A stretch of 64,000 bases of DNA from contig NZ_VOHD01000011.1 in assembly GCF_007859395.1 (NCBI RefSeq), positions 157,074-221,073 of the forward strand, written 5' to 3'. The translations under genes and the position numbers were made by a program. The stretch comes from Planomicrobium sp. CPCC 101110. GTDB taxonomy: Bacteria > Bacillota > Bacilli > Bacillales_A > Planococcaceae. The notes under the pieces were generated by a model. That model saw only the letters and a list, made by a program, of their open reading frames with translations, had not been told where the DNA came from and did no database searches. This document shows, one piece after another, positions 55,366-64,000 of the stretch; the stretch's first letter is position 1, and every line of letters begins with the position of its first letter.

Positions 55366-56910
55366 ATGATTCCCTACAAACATGAACCATTTACAGATTT
55401 TTCAATCGAAGCAAATCGTAATGCATTTCTAGAAGGGCTTAAAACAGTAGAAGCTTATCTAGGGCAAGACTATCCATTGATCATCGGTGGAGAACGCATC
55501 ACGACTGAAGATAAAATTGTTTCATTCAACCCAGCTAAGAAAGATGAAGTAGTTGGCCGTGTCTCAAAATCAAACAGAGAATTAGCTGAAAAAGCGATGC
55601 AAAGCGCTCTTGAAGCTTTCAAGACTTGGAAAAAAGTGAAACCTGAAGTGCGTGCAGACGTTCTTTTCAAAGCAGCCGCGATCATTCGCCGCCGCAAACA
55701 TGAATTTTCAGCTCTTTTAACAAAAGAAGCTGGCAAGCCGTGGAACGAAGCGGATGCAGACACTGCAGAAGCGATCGATTTCCTTGAATACTACGGCCGC
55801 CAAATGCTGCGCTTAAAAGATGGAATGCCGGTTGAAAGCCGTCCAGGTGAATACAATCGCTATGATTATATTCCTTTAGGTGTAGGCGTTGTTATTTCTC
55901 CTTGGAACTTCGCTTTCGCAATCATGGCAGGTACAACGGTTGCGGCTATGGTTACAGGCAATACGGTATTATTGAAGCCAGCTTCAACAACTCCAATTGT
56001 TGCTTATAAATTTATCGAAGTGTTAGAACAAGCAGGTATGCCTGCAGGCGTTGTCAACTTCATCCCTGGACCTGGCGCTGAAGTGGGAGACTATCTTGTT
56101 GACCACCCTAAAACTCGCTTTATCTCATTCACTGGCTCACGCGCAGTAGGCCTTCGCATTGCAGACCGTTCTGCAAAAGTGAACGAAGGACAAGTTTGGA
56201 TGAAACGTTTGATCGCTGAAATGGGCGGAAAAGATACAATGGTCATCGATAAAGAAGCTGACCTTGAACTTGCAGCTCAATCCATCGTGAAATCTGCATT
56301 CGGATTCAGTGGACAAAAATGTTCTGCAGCTTCACGCGCAGTTATCGTTGAAGACGTATACGATACAGTTCTTGAGCGCGTTATCGAATTGACAAAAGAA
56401 TTGACAATCGGCAACCCTGAAGACCAATCCAACTTCATGGGTCCAGTTATCGATGCTGCTGCTTATAAAAAAATCATGGAATACGTTGAAATTGGCAAAG
56501 GTGAAGGCCGCCTAGTTGCTGGTGGAACTGGCGATGATTCAACAGGTTACTTCGTGAACCCTACGATCATTGCTGACCTTGATCCAAAATCACGCATCAT
56601 GCAAGAAGAAATTTTCGGGCCGGTTATCGGAATTTCAAAAGCGAAAGATTTTGATGAAGCGATTGAAATTGCGAACAACACTGAATACGGTTTGACTGGA
56701 GCGGTCATTTCCAACAACCGCGACCACATCGAGCAAGCTCGTGAAGAATTCCATGTCGGCAACCTTTATTTCAACCGCGGCTGCACAGGCGCAATCGTAG
56801 GATATCAGCCGTTCGGCGGATTCAATATGTCCGGAACAGATTCAAAAGCTGGCGGACCTGACTACCTGGCTCTTCATATGCAAGCAAAAACCACTTCAGA
56901 AATGTTATAA
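55366..56910 (+). CDS. rocA: 1-pyrroline-5-carboxylate dehydrogenase
   Basis: 514 residues of the aldehyde dehydrogenase superfamily, P5C type. Motifs: [26 protein letters not shown] (NAD site), [12 protein letters not shown] (catalytic Glu region) and [11 protein letters not shown] with the catalytic cysteine in FSGQKCSA. It oxidises glutamate semialdehyde to glutamate, the last step of proline, arginine and ornithine breakdown. AAGGAGG precedes the ATG; a terminator sits between it and rocD. Confidence 0.96.
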   Translation: MIPYKHEPFTDFSIEANRNAFLEGLKTVEAYLGQDYPLIIGGERITTEDKIVSFNPAKKDEVVGRVSKSNRELAEKAMQSALEAFKTWKKVKPEVRADVLFKAAAIIRRRKHEFSALLTKEAGKPWNEADADTAEAIDFLEYYGRQMLRLKDGMPVESRPGEYNRYDYIPLGVGVVISPWNFAFAIMAGTTVAAMVTGNTVLLKPASTTPIVAYKFIEVLEQAGMPAGVVNFIPGPGAEVGDYLVDHPKTRFISFTGSRAVGLRIADRSAKVNEGQVWMKRLIAEMGGKDTMVIDKEADLELAAQSIVKSAFGFSGQKCSAASRAVIVEDVYDTVLERVIELTKELTIGNPEDQSNFMGPVIDAAAYKKIMEYVEIGKGEGRLVAGGTGDDSTGYFVNPTIIADLDPKSRIMQEEIFGPVIGISKAKDFDEAIEIANNTEYGLTGAVISNNRDHIEQAREEFHVGNLYFNRGCTGAIVGYQPFGGFNMSGTDSKAGGPDYLALHMQAKTTSEML

Positions 56911-56922
56911 TTCTATTAAATT

Positions 56923-56951
56923 AAAAGGCAGACCTCAAGTCTGCCTTTTTT
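56923..56951 (+). terminator. Terminator between rocA and rocD
   Basis: AAAAGGCAGAC / GTCTGCCTTTT, loop CTCAA, T run. It may limit read-through into rocD, 22 bases downstream. Confidence 0.9.
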
Positions 56952-56972
56952 TTAAAAAAAGGAGGAAGTTTA

Positions 56973-58166
56973 ATGACAATTACGCAACAGATTATCGAGC
57001 AAACTGAAAAATACGGAGCACCTAACTACCACCCACTTCCAATCGTTATTTCAGAAGCGGAAGGTGTATGGGTAAAAGACCCTGAAGGCAACAAATTCAT
57101 GGACATGCTTTCTGCATATTCAGCTGTTAACCAAGGGCATCGCCATCCTAAAATTATACAGGCTCTTAAAGATCAAGCTGATCGCGTAACGTTAACTTCA
57201 CGCGCGTTTCATAACGATAGGTTAGCTCCTTGGTATGAAATGATTTGCGAAATTTCCGGAAAAGAAATGGCTTTGCCGATGAACACTGGAGCCGAAGCTG
57301 TAGAAACAGCATTCAAAGCTGCTCGCCGCTGGGCATATGACGTTAAAGGCGTCGAAGAAAACAAAGCTGAAATCATCGCTTGTGAAGGCAACTTCCATGG
57401 CCGTACAATGACAGCGGTTTCCTTATCTTCTGACCCAGACTATCGCAAAGGCTTTGGCCCGATGCTTCCCGGCATCAATATCATTCCGTTTGGCGATCTT
57501 GAAGCATTAAGAAATGCAATCACGCCAAATACAGCTGCATTTTTGATTGAGCCGATCCAAGGGGAGGCAGGGATTATTATTCCTCCAGAAGGATTTCTTA
57601 AAGCTGCTAGAGAGCTTTGCCGTGAAAACAATGTGCTATTTATTGCAGATGAGATTCAAGCAGGCTTGGCGCGCACTGGGAAAATGTTCGCTTGCGAATG
57701 GGAAGATGTTAACCCTGACATGTATATTTTAGGAAAAGCACTAGGAGGCGGGGTATTCCCGATTTCTTGCGTAGTGGCTGACCATGAAGTTCTTGGAGTC
57801 TTTAACCCTGGTTCCCACGGTTCAACATTCGGAGGAAACCCACTTGCATGTGCAGTATCAATCGCTTCTATGGAAGTGCTGCAAGATGAAAAACTTGCTG
57901 ACCGTTCACAAGAATTAGGTGCTTACTTCATGGAGCAGCTGCGTAAAATCGAACATTCTTCTATTAAAGAAGTTCGCGGACGCGGTTTGTTCATTGGCAT
58001 GGAATTGACTGAAGCTGCACGCCCTTACTGCGAACAGCTGAAAGAACTGGGCCTTCTATGCAAAGAAACCCACGATACGGTAATCCGTTTCGCCCCTCCT
58101 TTGATCATCAAAAAAGAAGAGCTGGATTGGGCAATCGAACGCATTCAGAAAGTCTTTTCAAATTAA
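56973..58166 (+). CDS. rocD: ornithine aminotransferase
   Basis: 397 residues, class III PLP aminotransferase. Features: [48 protein letters not shown] and [11 protein letters not shown], the last with the PLP lysine. It converts ornithine and 2-oxoglutarate to glutamate semialdehyde and glutamate; the semialdehyde cyclises to the substrate of RocA. It follows the rocA terminator and may depend on read-through, because no separate promoter was seen. Confidence 0.96.
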   Translation: MTITQQIIEQTEKYGAPNYHPLPIVISEAEGVWVKDPEGNKFMDMLSAYSAVNQGHRHPKIIQALKDQADRVTLTSRAFHNDRLAPWYEMICEISGKEMALPMNTGAEAVETAFKAARRWAYDVKGVEENKAEIIACEGNFHGRTMTAVSLSSDPDYRKGFGPMLPGINIIPFGDLEALRNAITPNTAAFLIEPIQGEAGIIIPPEGFLKAARELCRENNVLFIADEIQAGLARTGKMFACEWEDVNPDMYILGKALGGGVFPISCVVADHEVLGVFNPGSHGSTFGGNPLACAVSIASMEVLQDEKLADRSQELGAYFMEQLRKIEHSSIKEVRGRGLFIGMELTEAARPYCEQLKELGLLCKETHDTVIRFAPPLIIKKEELDWAIERIQKVFSN

Positions 58167-58247
58167 AACAGCATCACAAATGAGCGGGGAATTATGTTAC
58201 ACTAAGTGCGCGGCAATTACTATATTACAAAGAGGCGAAATAATATA

Positions 58248-59492
58248 ATGGCTGAAAACTTGAACTTGTTGACGTCAACGCAGAATGTTATTAAAACTGC
58301 ATTGGACAAACTCGGATACGAAGAATCGGTGTACGAACTTTTAAAAGAACCAATGCGCATTTTGGAAGTCCGCATCCCTGTGAAGATGGATGATGGCAAA
58401 ACTAAAGTGTTCACTGGTTTCCGAGCCCAGCATAATGATGCAGTTGGACCGACAAAAGGAGGCATCCGCTTTCATCCGGAGGTTAACCGGGAGGAAGTTA
58501 TGGCTTTATCCATGTGGATGACTTTAAAGTGCGGTATTGTTGAACTTCCGTATGGCGGGGCAAAAGGTGGCATCATTTGTGATCCACGTGAAATGTCCAT
58601 GCGTGAAATTGAGCAATTGAGCCGTGGATATGTAAGGGCCATTAGCCAAATCGTTGGACCTAACAAAGATATCCCTGCTCCGGACGTTTTTACCAACTCT
58701 CAAATTATGGCTTGGATGTTCGATGAATACAGCAAAATCGATGAATTCAATTCGCCAGGTTTCATTACAGGTAAACCGATTGTCCTTGGTGGATCTCAAG
58801 GGCGGGACAAAGCGACTGCTCAAGGGGTTACCATTTGCATTTACGAAGCTGCGAAAAAACGGGGCCTTGATATCAAGGACGCGCGTGTAGTCATTCAAGG
58901 GTTCGGCAACGCCGGCAGCTTCTTGGCAAAAATCCTTTACGATGCGGGAGCGAAAATTGTTGGTATTTCGGATGCGTACGGGGCGCTTCATGATCCAAAT
59001 GGTTTGGACATTGAATACTTGCTTGATCGGCGCGACAGTTTTGGAACAGTAACCACTTTGTTTGACAACAAAATCACAAACAAAGAGCTGTTTGAATTGG
59101 ATTGCGACATTCTGGTTCCGGCAGCTATCTCTAACCAGATCACAGCAGAAAATGCAGCGGATATCAAAGCTTCTATCGTTGTAGAAGCTGCAAACGGGCC
59201 AACAACTGCTGAAGCAACAAAAATTTTGACTGAAAGAGGAGTTCTATTAGTGCCGGATGTATTGGCGAGCGCTGGTGGAGTTACCGTCTCGTACTTTGAA
59301 TGGGTCCAAAATAACCAAGGCTACTACTGGACGCCGGAAGAAGTCGATGAAAAGCTTACGAAGAAATTAGTGGATGCGTTCGAGAACGTTTATAATGTTG
59401 CAACTACACGCAATATTGACATGCGTTTAGCCGCCTATATGGTTGGCGCCCGCCGCACTGCTGAAGCTTCACGCTTCCGTGGCTGGGTATAA
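58248..59492 (+). CDS. gudB: NAD-type glutamate dehydrogenase (GudB/RocG-like)
   Basis: 414 residues, hexameric glutamate dehydrogenase. Conserved parts: GPTKGGIRFHP, KCGIVELPYGGAKGGI (catalytic Lys), VQGFGNAG-type IQGFGNAGSFLAKIL (nucleotide fold) and ASAGGVTVSYFEW. It deaminates glutamate made by RocA/RocD to 2-oxoglutarate, completing the route into the TCA cycle. ATG at 58248 follows AGAGGCGA; a longer frame from 58206 lacks a ribosome-binding site. No duplication of the kind known in inactive gudB is visible. Confidence 0.95.
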   Translation: MAENLNLLTSTQNVIKTALDKLGYEESVYELLKEPMRILEVRIPVKMDDGKTKVFTGFRAQHNDAVGPTKGGIRFHPEVNREEVMALSMWMTLKCGIVELPYGGAKGGIICDPREMSMREIEQLSRGYVRAISQIVGPNKDIPAPDVFTNSQIMAWMFDEYSKIDEFNSPGFITGKPIVLGGSQGRDKATAQGVTICIYEAAKKRGLDIKDARVVIQGFGNAGSFLAKILYDAGAKIVGISDAYGALHDPNGLDIEYLLDRRDSFGTVTTLFDNKITNKELFELDCDILVPAAISNQITAENAADIKASIVVEAANGPTTAEATKILTERGVLLVPDVLASAGGVTVSYFEWVQNNQGYYWTPEEVDEKLTKKLVDAFENVYNVATTRNIDMRLAAYMVGARRTAEASRFRGWV

Positions 59493-59505
59493 TATTCCTT
59501 TTAGA

Positions 59506-59538
59506 AAAACCGTCTGGATTCAATCCGGGCGGTTTTTT
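59506..59538 (+). terminator. Terminator of gudB
   Basis: AAAACCGTCTGGATT / AATCCGGGCGGTTTT (G-T pairs), one-base apex region, T run. Confidence 0.88.
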
Positions 59539-59602
59539 GCTTTAATTTTTGCATTTCAACCCGTAAAACTTCATAATATATAACGAATAGGAGGATGAAA
59601 AT

Positions 59603-60766
59603 ATGAATGCATTTTCTTTTTACAATCCAGTAAAGCTGATTTTTGGCGAAGGGCAGTTGCAAGCAGTGAAAGAAGAACTTCCGCAATACGGAAACAAAGT
59701 CCTTGTCGTATACGGAGGAGGAAGCATCAAAAAGAACGGCTTGTATGACGAAGTGATGGAGACGCTCAAAGAAGCGGATCTCGAAATTTTCGAACTGGCG
59801 GGTGTTGAACCTAATCCGCGTATTTCCACTGCTAGAAGAGGCATTGAAATCTGCAAAAAAGAAGGCATTGATATGCTGTTGGCAGTAGGCGGCGGATCCG
59901 TAATTGATTGCGCGAAATTGATTGCCTGTGGTGCTAAATATGATGGGGACGCATGGGATTTTGTTTCCCGTAAAGCGCAGCCGGAAGCTGCCTTGCCGTT
60001 TGGCACTGTATTGACATTGGCGGCAACCGGATCAGAAATGAATTCTGGCTCTGTTATCACTAATGAAGAAACGCAAGAAAAATATGGCTGGGGAAGCCCG
60101 CTCTCATTCCCGAAATTCTCTATTTTGGACCCCACTTACACATTGACTGTTCCGCAAGATCATACAGTGTATGGCATTGTGGATATGATGTCACATATAT
60201 TTGAACAGTATTTCCATAACGCGACAAACACGCCTGTGCAGGACCGCATGTGTGAAGGTGTATTAAAAGCGGTTATTGAAACTGCGCCAAAATTAGTTGA
60301 AAACCTGCAAAGCTATGAACACCGCGAAACGATTCTTTTTGCGGGGACGATGGGATTGAACAATTTCCTTCAGATGGGTTACAGAGGGGATTGGGCGACT
60401 CATAACATTGAACATGCCGTCTCAGCGGTTTACGATATCCCTCATGCTGGCGGATTGGCAATTTTATTCCCGCAATGGATGCGCCACAATGTAAACGTCA
60501 AGCCGGCGCGTTTCGCCCAGATGGCAGTCCGGGTCTTTGATGTTGATCCAGAAGGCAAGACTGAAGAGGAAGTGGCGTACGAAGGCATTGACCGCTTGTC
60601 TGCGTTCTGGACCTCTTTAGGAGCGCCGACACGCTTGGACTATTACAATATCGATAGCGAAAAAATCGATTTGATGGTTGAAAAGGCAATGGTCTATGGT
60701 GAATTCGGCAACTTCAACAAATTAAAGGACGAAGATGTAAAAGCGATTTTAGAAGCTTCGTTATAA
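59603..60766 (+). CDS. iron-containing alcohol dehydrogenase (BdhA/YugJ-like)
   Basis: 387 residues of the group III alcohol dehydrogenases. NAD(P)-binding [13 protein letters not shown], the metal-binding histidine segments [11 protein letters not shown] and [20 protein letters not shown]. Closest in type to the NADH-dependent butanol dehydrogenases BdhA/YugJ/YugK. It would reduce medium-chain aldehydes to alcohols using reduced cofactor. GGAGGATG region upstream. No Rex box is seen upstream. Confidence 0.9.
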   Translation: MNAFSFYNPVKLIFGEGQLQAVKEELPQYGNKVLVVYGGGSIKKNGLYDEVMETLKEADLEIFELAGVEPNPRISTARRGIEICKKEGIDMLLAVGGGSVIDCAKLIACGAKYDGDAWDFVSRKAQPEAALPFGTVLTLAATGSEMNSGSVITNEETQEKYGWGSPLSFPKFSILDPTYTLTVPQDHTVYGIVDMMSHIFEQYFHNATNTPVQDRMCEGVLKAVIETAPKLVENLQSYEHRETILFAGTMGLNNFLQMGYRGDWATHNIEHAVSAVYDIPHAGGLAILFPQWMRHNVNVKPARFAQMAVRVFDVDPEGKTEEEVAYEGIDRLSAFWTSLGAPTRLDYYNIDSEKIDLMVEKAMVYGEFGNFNKLKDEDVKAILEASL

Positions 60767-60770
60767 AAAG

Positions 60771-60808
60771 AAAACGGATTGAGCAGTTTTTGCTCAATCC
60801 GTTTTTTT
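60771..60808. terminator. Bidirectional terminator between the alcohol dehydrogenase and CDF genes
   Basis: AAAACGGATTGAGCA / TGCTCAATCCGTTTT, 5-base loop, T run. Confidence 0.92.
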
Positions 60809-61802
60809 AATTTGTCTTTAATGGTGGTAGGTTTTCAGGACGTGTGCTCAAATGTTTCCAGTGCGTCTGGCCGTCATCTGCATCAAAAGAAACAAGTACA
60901 TCATTGACGCTAGGCTGGCTTAAGATAAGCTCCGCCAAAAGATCTTGGAGTCTGTCAGCTTCAGCGACATTCAAAGACGGTTCAATTTCAACTTTAGTTT
61001 CCACGTGAAGGAATTCTCCTTCTTTGATCACTTCAAGCTTCCGAATGTCCCTTACTTCGGGATGATCGGTAAGCAAGTGGGCGATATGGTTGGTCATTTG
61101 TTCATCTGTTTCACCGATAGCGCCGCGTGCATTTTCGAGGAACACCCGAGTTACTACATAGAACATCATAAGGCCGATAGCGATAGATGCAGCTCCTTCA
61201 ATTGCCAGGAAGCCGGTATAATGGGCGATCAATACGGCGATAAGTGCAAGCACGCCACCTGAAGTCGCTACTAAGTCTTCCATGAAAACAAGTTTAGTTG
61301 CCGGTTTTGCCCGGTTCATGTGCGCAAAGCTTGTAGTCAGCGGGGCAAGCGCTCCACCTTTCACGCCGGCTTCGTGAAGCACTTCCTTGCCGGCTTTGTA
61401 TAATACGAATGTTTCTAGAATAATGGCAATTACCAATACAATTACGCTTATAATGAAACCTTCCGCTTCTGCAGGATGCGTCATCTGATGCCATCCTTCA
61501 ATTATTGTCTCGTAAGCCATGATCCCAACGATCAGCACGGCTCCAAGAAGAACAATATTCAATAACCGGCCAAAACCATTTGGAAACCTGGACGTTGGTG
61601 CTTTCTTTGATAAGGCGGAACCTATAAAGACAAAAAATTGATTGGCTGCATCACCGATAGAGTGCATCGTTTCAGCAAACATCGCGACATTTCCGGTAAA
61701 GGTAAATGCAATGCCTTTCATTATTGCGATGAATGTGTTTGTCAAAGCTGCATAAAGAGATGGTTTGTTGCCGCCTTTAAGTAATGTGAAAAATTCTGCC
61801 AT
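60807..61802 (-). CDS. cation diffusion facilitator (CDF) family divalent-metal exporter
   Basis: 331 residues, about six membrane helices and a cytoplasmic ferredoxin-like C-terminal domain (VRDIRKLEVIKEGEFLHVET). The CDF metal site HxxxD is seen in ETMHSIGDAANQF, and a second acidic pair in VFMEDLVATSGG. Likely exports Zn2+, Co2+ or Mn2+. GGAGGAGG precedes the ATG. It follows the MgtC gene by 16 bp, so they form an operon. Confidence 0.9.
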   Translation of the reverse strand: MAEFFTLLKGGNKPSLYAALTNTFIAIMKGIAFTFTGNVAMFAETMHSIGDAANQFFVFIGSALSKKAPTSRFPNGFGRLLNIVLLGAVLIVGIMAYETIIEGWHQMTHPAEAEGFIISVIVLVIAIILETFVLYKAGKEVLHEAGVKGGALAPLTTSFAHMNRAKPATKLVFMEDLVATSGGVLALIAVLIAHYTGFLAIEGAASIAIGLMMFYVVTRVFLENARGAIGETDEQMTNHIAHLLTDHPEVRDIRKLEVIKEGEFLHVETKVEIEPSLNVAEADRLQDLLAELILSQPSVNDVLVSFDADDGQTHWKHLSTRPENLPPLKTN

Positions 61803-61818
61803 GTGTTTTCCTCCTCCA

Positions 61819-62550
61819 TTAATGAACTAATTCAATTTCAACTCGCTCGACACTTTCAATCTCGGAAATTTCCTGATACATGTCGATAGTTTCTTTATCT
61901 GGGAAGTAAAATGCGCGAATTGAAACTTCGTGCCGATCGCTGTCTTTTTCTTGATTGGCATGAGAGATTGATAAAGCCTCAACAATCACTCCCCCCAATT
62001 TTAACTCTTTCATCAGCGTTTCGATAGATGAGCGGTTGGAAATTGTAATCTTCATGTTGACTTCATTCATGCGTAGCCTTTTGGGGCCGAACTTGAAGAG
62101 AAGGGGAGTAAGAACTTCGATGCCGATCAAGATTATCAAGACAGATATGGCAGCTTCTATATAAAAGCCGGCAGCAACGGCAATGCCGATGCCTCCAGCG
62201 CCCCAGATCATTGCAGCGGTCGTCAGACCAGAGATGGAATCGTTTCCTCTTTTCAAAATCACCCCGGCTCCTAGAAAACCGATTCCTGAAACGATTTGCG
62301 CGGCCAGACGGAGAGGGTCCATGGTTATATTGACGTTTTCATATGAACTGCCTCTGGCGATGTAGGCAGATTCAATCGAAATAATTGTAAGAAGACAACT
62401 GAATGTCGAGATTACAATGCTCGTCTTCAAACCCACCGGTTTTCGTTTCAATTCCCTTTCGAGGCCAATCACTAAACTTAGAACCGCTGCTATCACCAAT
62501 TTCGTAAAAGTTTCTAACGAAGAAACCTGAAATGCGGTGAAAAAGTCCAT
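61819..62550 (-). CDS. MgtC/SapB family membrane protein
   Basis: 243 residues: four or five membrane helices with the MgtC signature (SLVIGLERELKRKPVGLKTS, VSGIGFLGAGVILKRG, GLTTAAMIWGAGGIGIA), then a cytoplasmic ACT-like domain (about 165-243). MgtC proteins are linked to Mg2+ homeostasis and ATP synthase control. ATG at 62550 is 6 bases from GGAGGT. No M-box riboswitch is seen upstream. Together with the CDF gene it suggests divalent-metal control. Confidence 0.88.
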   Translation of the reverse strand: MDFFTAFQVSSLETFTKLVIAAVLSLVIGLERELKRKPVGLKTSIVISTFSCLLTIISIESAYIARGSSYENVNITMDPLRLAAQIVSGIGFLGAGVILKRGNDSISGLTTAAMIWGAGGIGIAVAAGFYIEAAISVLIILIGIEVLTPLLFKFGPKRLRMNEVNMKITISNRSSIETLMKELKLGGVIVEALSISHANQEKDSDRHEVSIRAFYFPDKETIDMYQEISEIESVERVEIELVH

Positions 62551-62657
62551 GTGTAAACCTCCAATCACGATAAAGGTTGATAAAGAAAAAAGGAACTGTC
62601 AAACTATTGAGAGTACATAAAAGAAAGAAATCAGAGAGAAAGGCAAGAGGTGCACGT

Positions 62658-63560
62658 ATGGAAAAACCGGCAATTCATCCTTATATCCCAATCATCATTG
62701 GCGTATTTTCAGTAGCCTTATCTGCTATATTCGTGAAAATGACATCAGCCGATGCAGGAGTCATCGCATTCTATCGAATGTTATTCTCAATTGTCATCAT
62801 GAGTCCACTCTTCTTATGGAGATATACCCACGAAATCAAAAAGTTAAGCAAGAGAGATTGGTACTTTACAGCAATAGCGGGAATTTTCTTGGCTTTTCAT
62901 TTTATTTTATGGTTTGAATCGTTAAATTATACTTCAGTTGCAAGCTCGACAGTTTTGGTTACATTACAGCCGTTGTTTGCATTTGCAGGTACATACTTCT
63001 TTTTTAAAGAGAAAATTTCTATAAAGGCTCTAATATCAGGCGGAATTACGATTTTCGGCAGCGTTTTGATCGGCTATGGGGATTTTAAGATAAGCGGGAC
63101 TGCTTTGTTCGGAGACATGCTTGCATTAATAGCTTGTGCCTTGATAACTGTATATTTGTTATTCGGCCAAAATGTACGCAAAAGATTATCGTTGATTACT
63201 TATACATTTGTAGTTTATAGCGTAAGTACAATAACGTTATTTTTCTATATCATTGCAAAAGGTGAATCTTTTGGTCCTTATCCAGCTTCCGAATGGTTTT
63301 GGTTCTTGCTATTAGCGATTGTCCCTAACTTGCTGGGCCATACACTATTCAATTGGTCCCTTAAGTGGGTAAGCACAAACGTCATTTCCATAGCGATCCT
63401 TTTTGAACCGGTAGGAGCTGCTGTCTTAGCGTTTTTCATACTTGGAGAGCTATTGAGCATCAGCCAGATTATCGGTGGAACCATCGTCATAATGGGAATT
63501 GTATTGTTTATAACAGACTACGGGAAAATAAAATCATACATTTTTAAAAAAAGGGGTTGA
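62658..63560 (+). CDS. EamA/DMT-family transporter
   Basis: 300 residues, ten membrane helices in two EamA repeats (FYRMLFSIVIMSPLFLWRY, then SSTVLVTLQPLFAFAGTYFF in repeat 1; NVISIAILFEPVGAAVLAFF in repeat 2). Family members export or import small metabolites; the substrate is unknown. ATG at 62658 has AGAGGTG 6 bases upstream; a longer upstream frame is unlikely. It is divergent from the MgtC-CDF pair and the last protein gene before the rrn operon. Confidence 0.87.
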   Translation: MEKPAIHPYIPIIIGVFSVALSAIFVKMTSADAGVIAFYRMLFSIVIMSPLFLWRYTHEIKKLSKRDWYFTAIAGIFLAFHFILWFESLNYTSVASSTVLVTLQPLFAFAGTYFFFKEKISIKALISGGITIFGSVLIGYGDFKISGTALFGDMLALIACALITVYLLFGQNVRKRLSLITYTFVVYSVSTITLFFYIIAKGESFGPYPASEWFWFLLLAIVPNLLGHTLFNWSLKWVSTNVISIAILFEPVGAAVLAFFILGELLSISQIIGGTIVIMGIVLFITDYGKIKSYIFKKRG

Positions 63561-63630
63561 TTTATCCGATTTAGCGGTTTATAGTTATAAATGTCCTTAA
63601 AACAACTCGAAAAAATATTTTGAAATAGTA

Positions 63631-63744
63631 TTGACGACAAGTTGGAATTAAGGTATAAATAATAAGGTCGCTGATTAAGAGGCTCGGTTGTTGAAAATAA
63701 ATTCTAAATTTATTATTGACAATGAAAATCTTGAGAGGTATACT
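63631..63744 (+). promoter_or_regulatory. Tandem rrn promoters P1 and P2
   Basis: P1: TTGACG (63631-63636), 17 bases, TATAAA (63654-63659). P2: TTGACA (63716-63721), 17 bases, TATACT (63739-63744), a near-consensus sigma-A promoter. Tandem promoters of this strength are normal ahead of rRNA operons. Confidence 0.92.
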
Positions 63745-63750
63745 TAAAAA

Positions 63751-63962
63751 GTTGTCGCTAAAGACGACGAACAATATGAACCTTGAAAACTGAACAGCAA
63801 AACGTCAACAAAGATTGTTGAGGCGTTCCGAACGCCGAAACAAATTTCTGCGACGGTTGCCCTTGGGCAATCGGAGCAAACAACTACTGATCAAGCCTGG
63901 CTAGATCAAGCGATTCGCGCGTCCTTCGGGACGGCGAGCGCCAGCATGAGCAATCAAGCTTC
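63751..63962 (+). other. rrn leader RNA region
   Basis: Non-coding leader between P2 and 16S. Contains a boxA-like CTTGAAAACTGAAC segment (63783-63796) and several hairpins (GGCGTTCCGAACGCC, TTGCCCTTGGGCAA, CGTCCTTCGGGACG), as expected for antitermination and RNase III processing. Confidence 0.75.
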
Positions 63963-64000
63963 TATAATGGAGAGTTTGATCCTGGCTCAGGACGAACGCT
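63963..64000 (+). rRNA. 16S ribosomal RNA, 5' end only
   Basis: Begins the universal 16S start (AGAGTTTGATCCTGGCTCAG at 63971-63990) followed by GACGAACGCT; truncated by the window end. The 5' base is approximate. Confidence 0.97.

Noticed and set aside
59560..59602. Rex or cre operator before the alcohol dehydrogenase gene
   Set aside because: The short upstream region has no TTGTGA...TCACAA pair and no cre match.

Overview
The window looks like chromosomal DNA of a low-to-moderate GC Bacillota, most likely a Planococcaceae member (Planococcus/Planomicrobium type). The evidence is strong Shine-Dalgarno sequences with many GTG/TTG starts, Bacillus-type riboswitches and Rho-independent terminators, and gene blocks that follow Bacillus subtilis neighbourhoods (yus, suf, yun, yut, yum/yui, mrp, yug, roc). 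The family assignment is inference; no phylogenetic marker beyond the first ~38 bases of a 16S gene is present.

Layout. 1-3.5 kb: the 3' part of a BCCT osmolyte transporter, a YpcP-type 5'-3' exonuclease, then on the minus strand a thioredoxin-like protein, an RsbR-type STAS protein and a C39-like protein. 3.6-13.9 kb: the fatty-acid beta-oxidation genes fadN-fadA-fadE behind a FadR-type operator, then yusI, gcvH, yusF, yusE and a SAM-riboswitch-controlled metNIQ methionine ABC importer. 14-16.2 kb: a dicarboxylate/amino-acid symporter, a lipoprotein, and a small protein behind a sigma-B-like promoter. 16.6-21.8 kb: the complete sufCDSUB iron-sulfur assembly operon. 21.9-25.6 kb: a second small protein with a sigma-B-like promoter, then the yunF-yunE-yunD trio. 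25.6-29.4 kb: a lysine riboswitch ahead of an NhaC-family transporter, then a sodium-dependent NSS transporter with its MetS-like small subunit. 29.5-33.8 kb: yutD-yutE-yutF, yuzB, the NADH dehydrogenase yutJ under a Rex-type operator, yuzD and two Fe-S carrier proteins (YutI, YutM). 34-41.2 kb: a secreted 5'-nucleotidase, a frame-disrupted gene, a second NADH dehydrogenase (yumB), a Nudix hydrolase, yuiA, yuiB, yuiD and pepA.

41.2-50.6 kb is mainly minus strand: a complete seven-gene Mrp Na+/H+ antiporter operon (mrpABCDEFG), an MFS efflux pump, a DUF1871 protein, an XRE regulator and a second NSS transporter. 50.8-53.4 kb holds an unusual 873-residue protein that joins a sigma-factor-like cytoplasmic part to a membrane anchor and a large extracytoplasmic region. 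53.5-60.8 kb: yugI, then an arginine/ornithine/proline catabolic cluster: a RocR-like regulator facing rocA, followed by rocD, a glutamate dehydrogenase and an iron-dependent alcohol dehydrogenase. 60.8-63.6 kb: a CDF metal exporter, an MgtC-family protein and an EamA transporter. The window ends with tandem rrn promoters, the rrn leader and the first bases of 16S rRNA.

The strongest candidates for something not routinely described are: (i) the RocR-like regulator, which keeps PAS, Walker A and Fis-type HTH but has lost the sigma-54 contact loop, the Walker B acidic pair and the arginine-finger position, and sits beside a TyrR-box-like palindrome and ordinary sigma-A promoters; and (ii) the membrane-anchored sigma-like protein at 50.8 kb. 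Functional names rest on recognised motifs and gene order; no database search was run.
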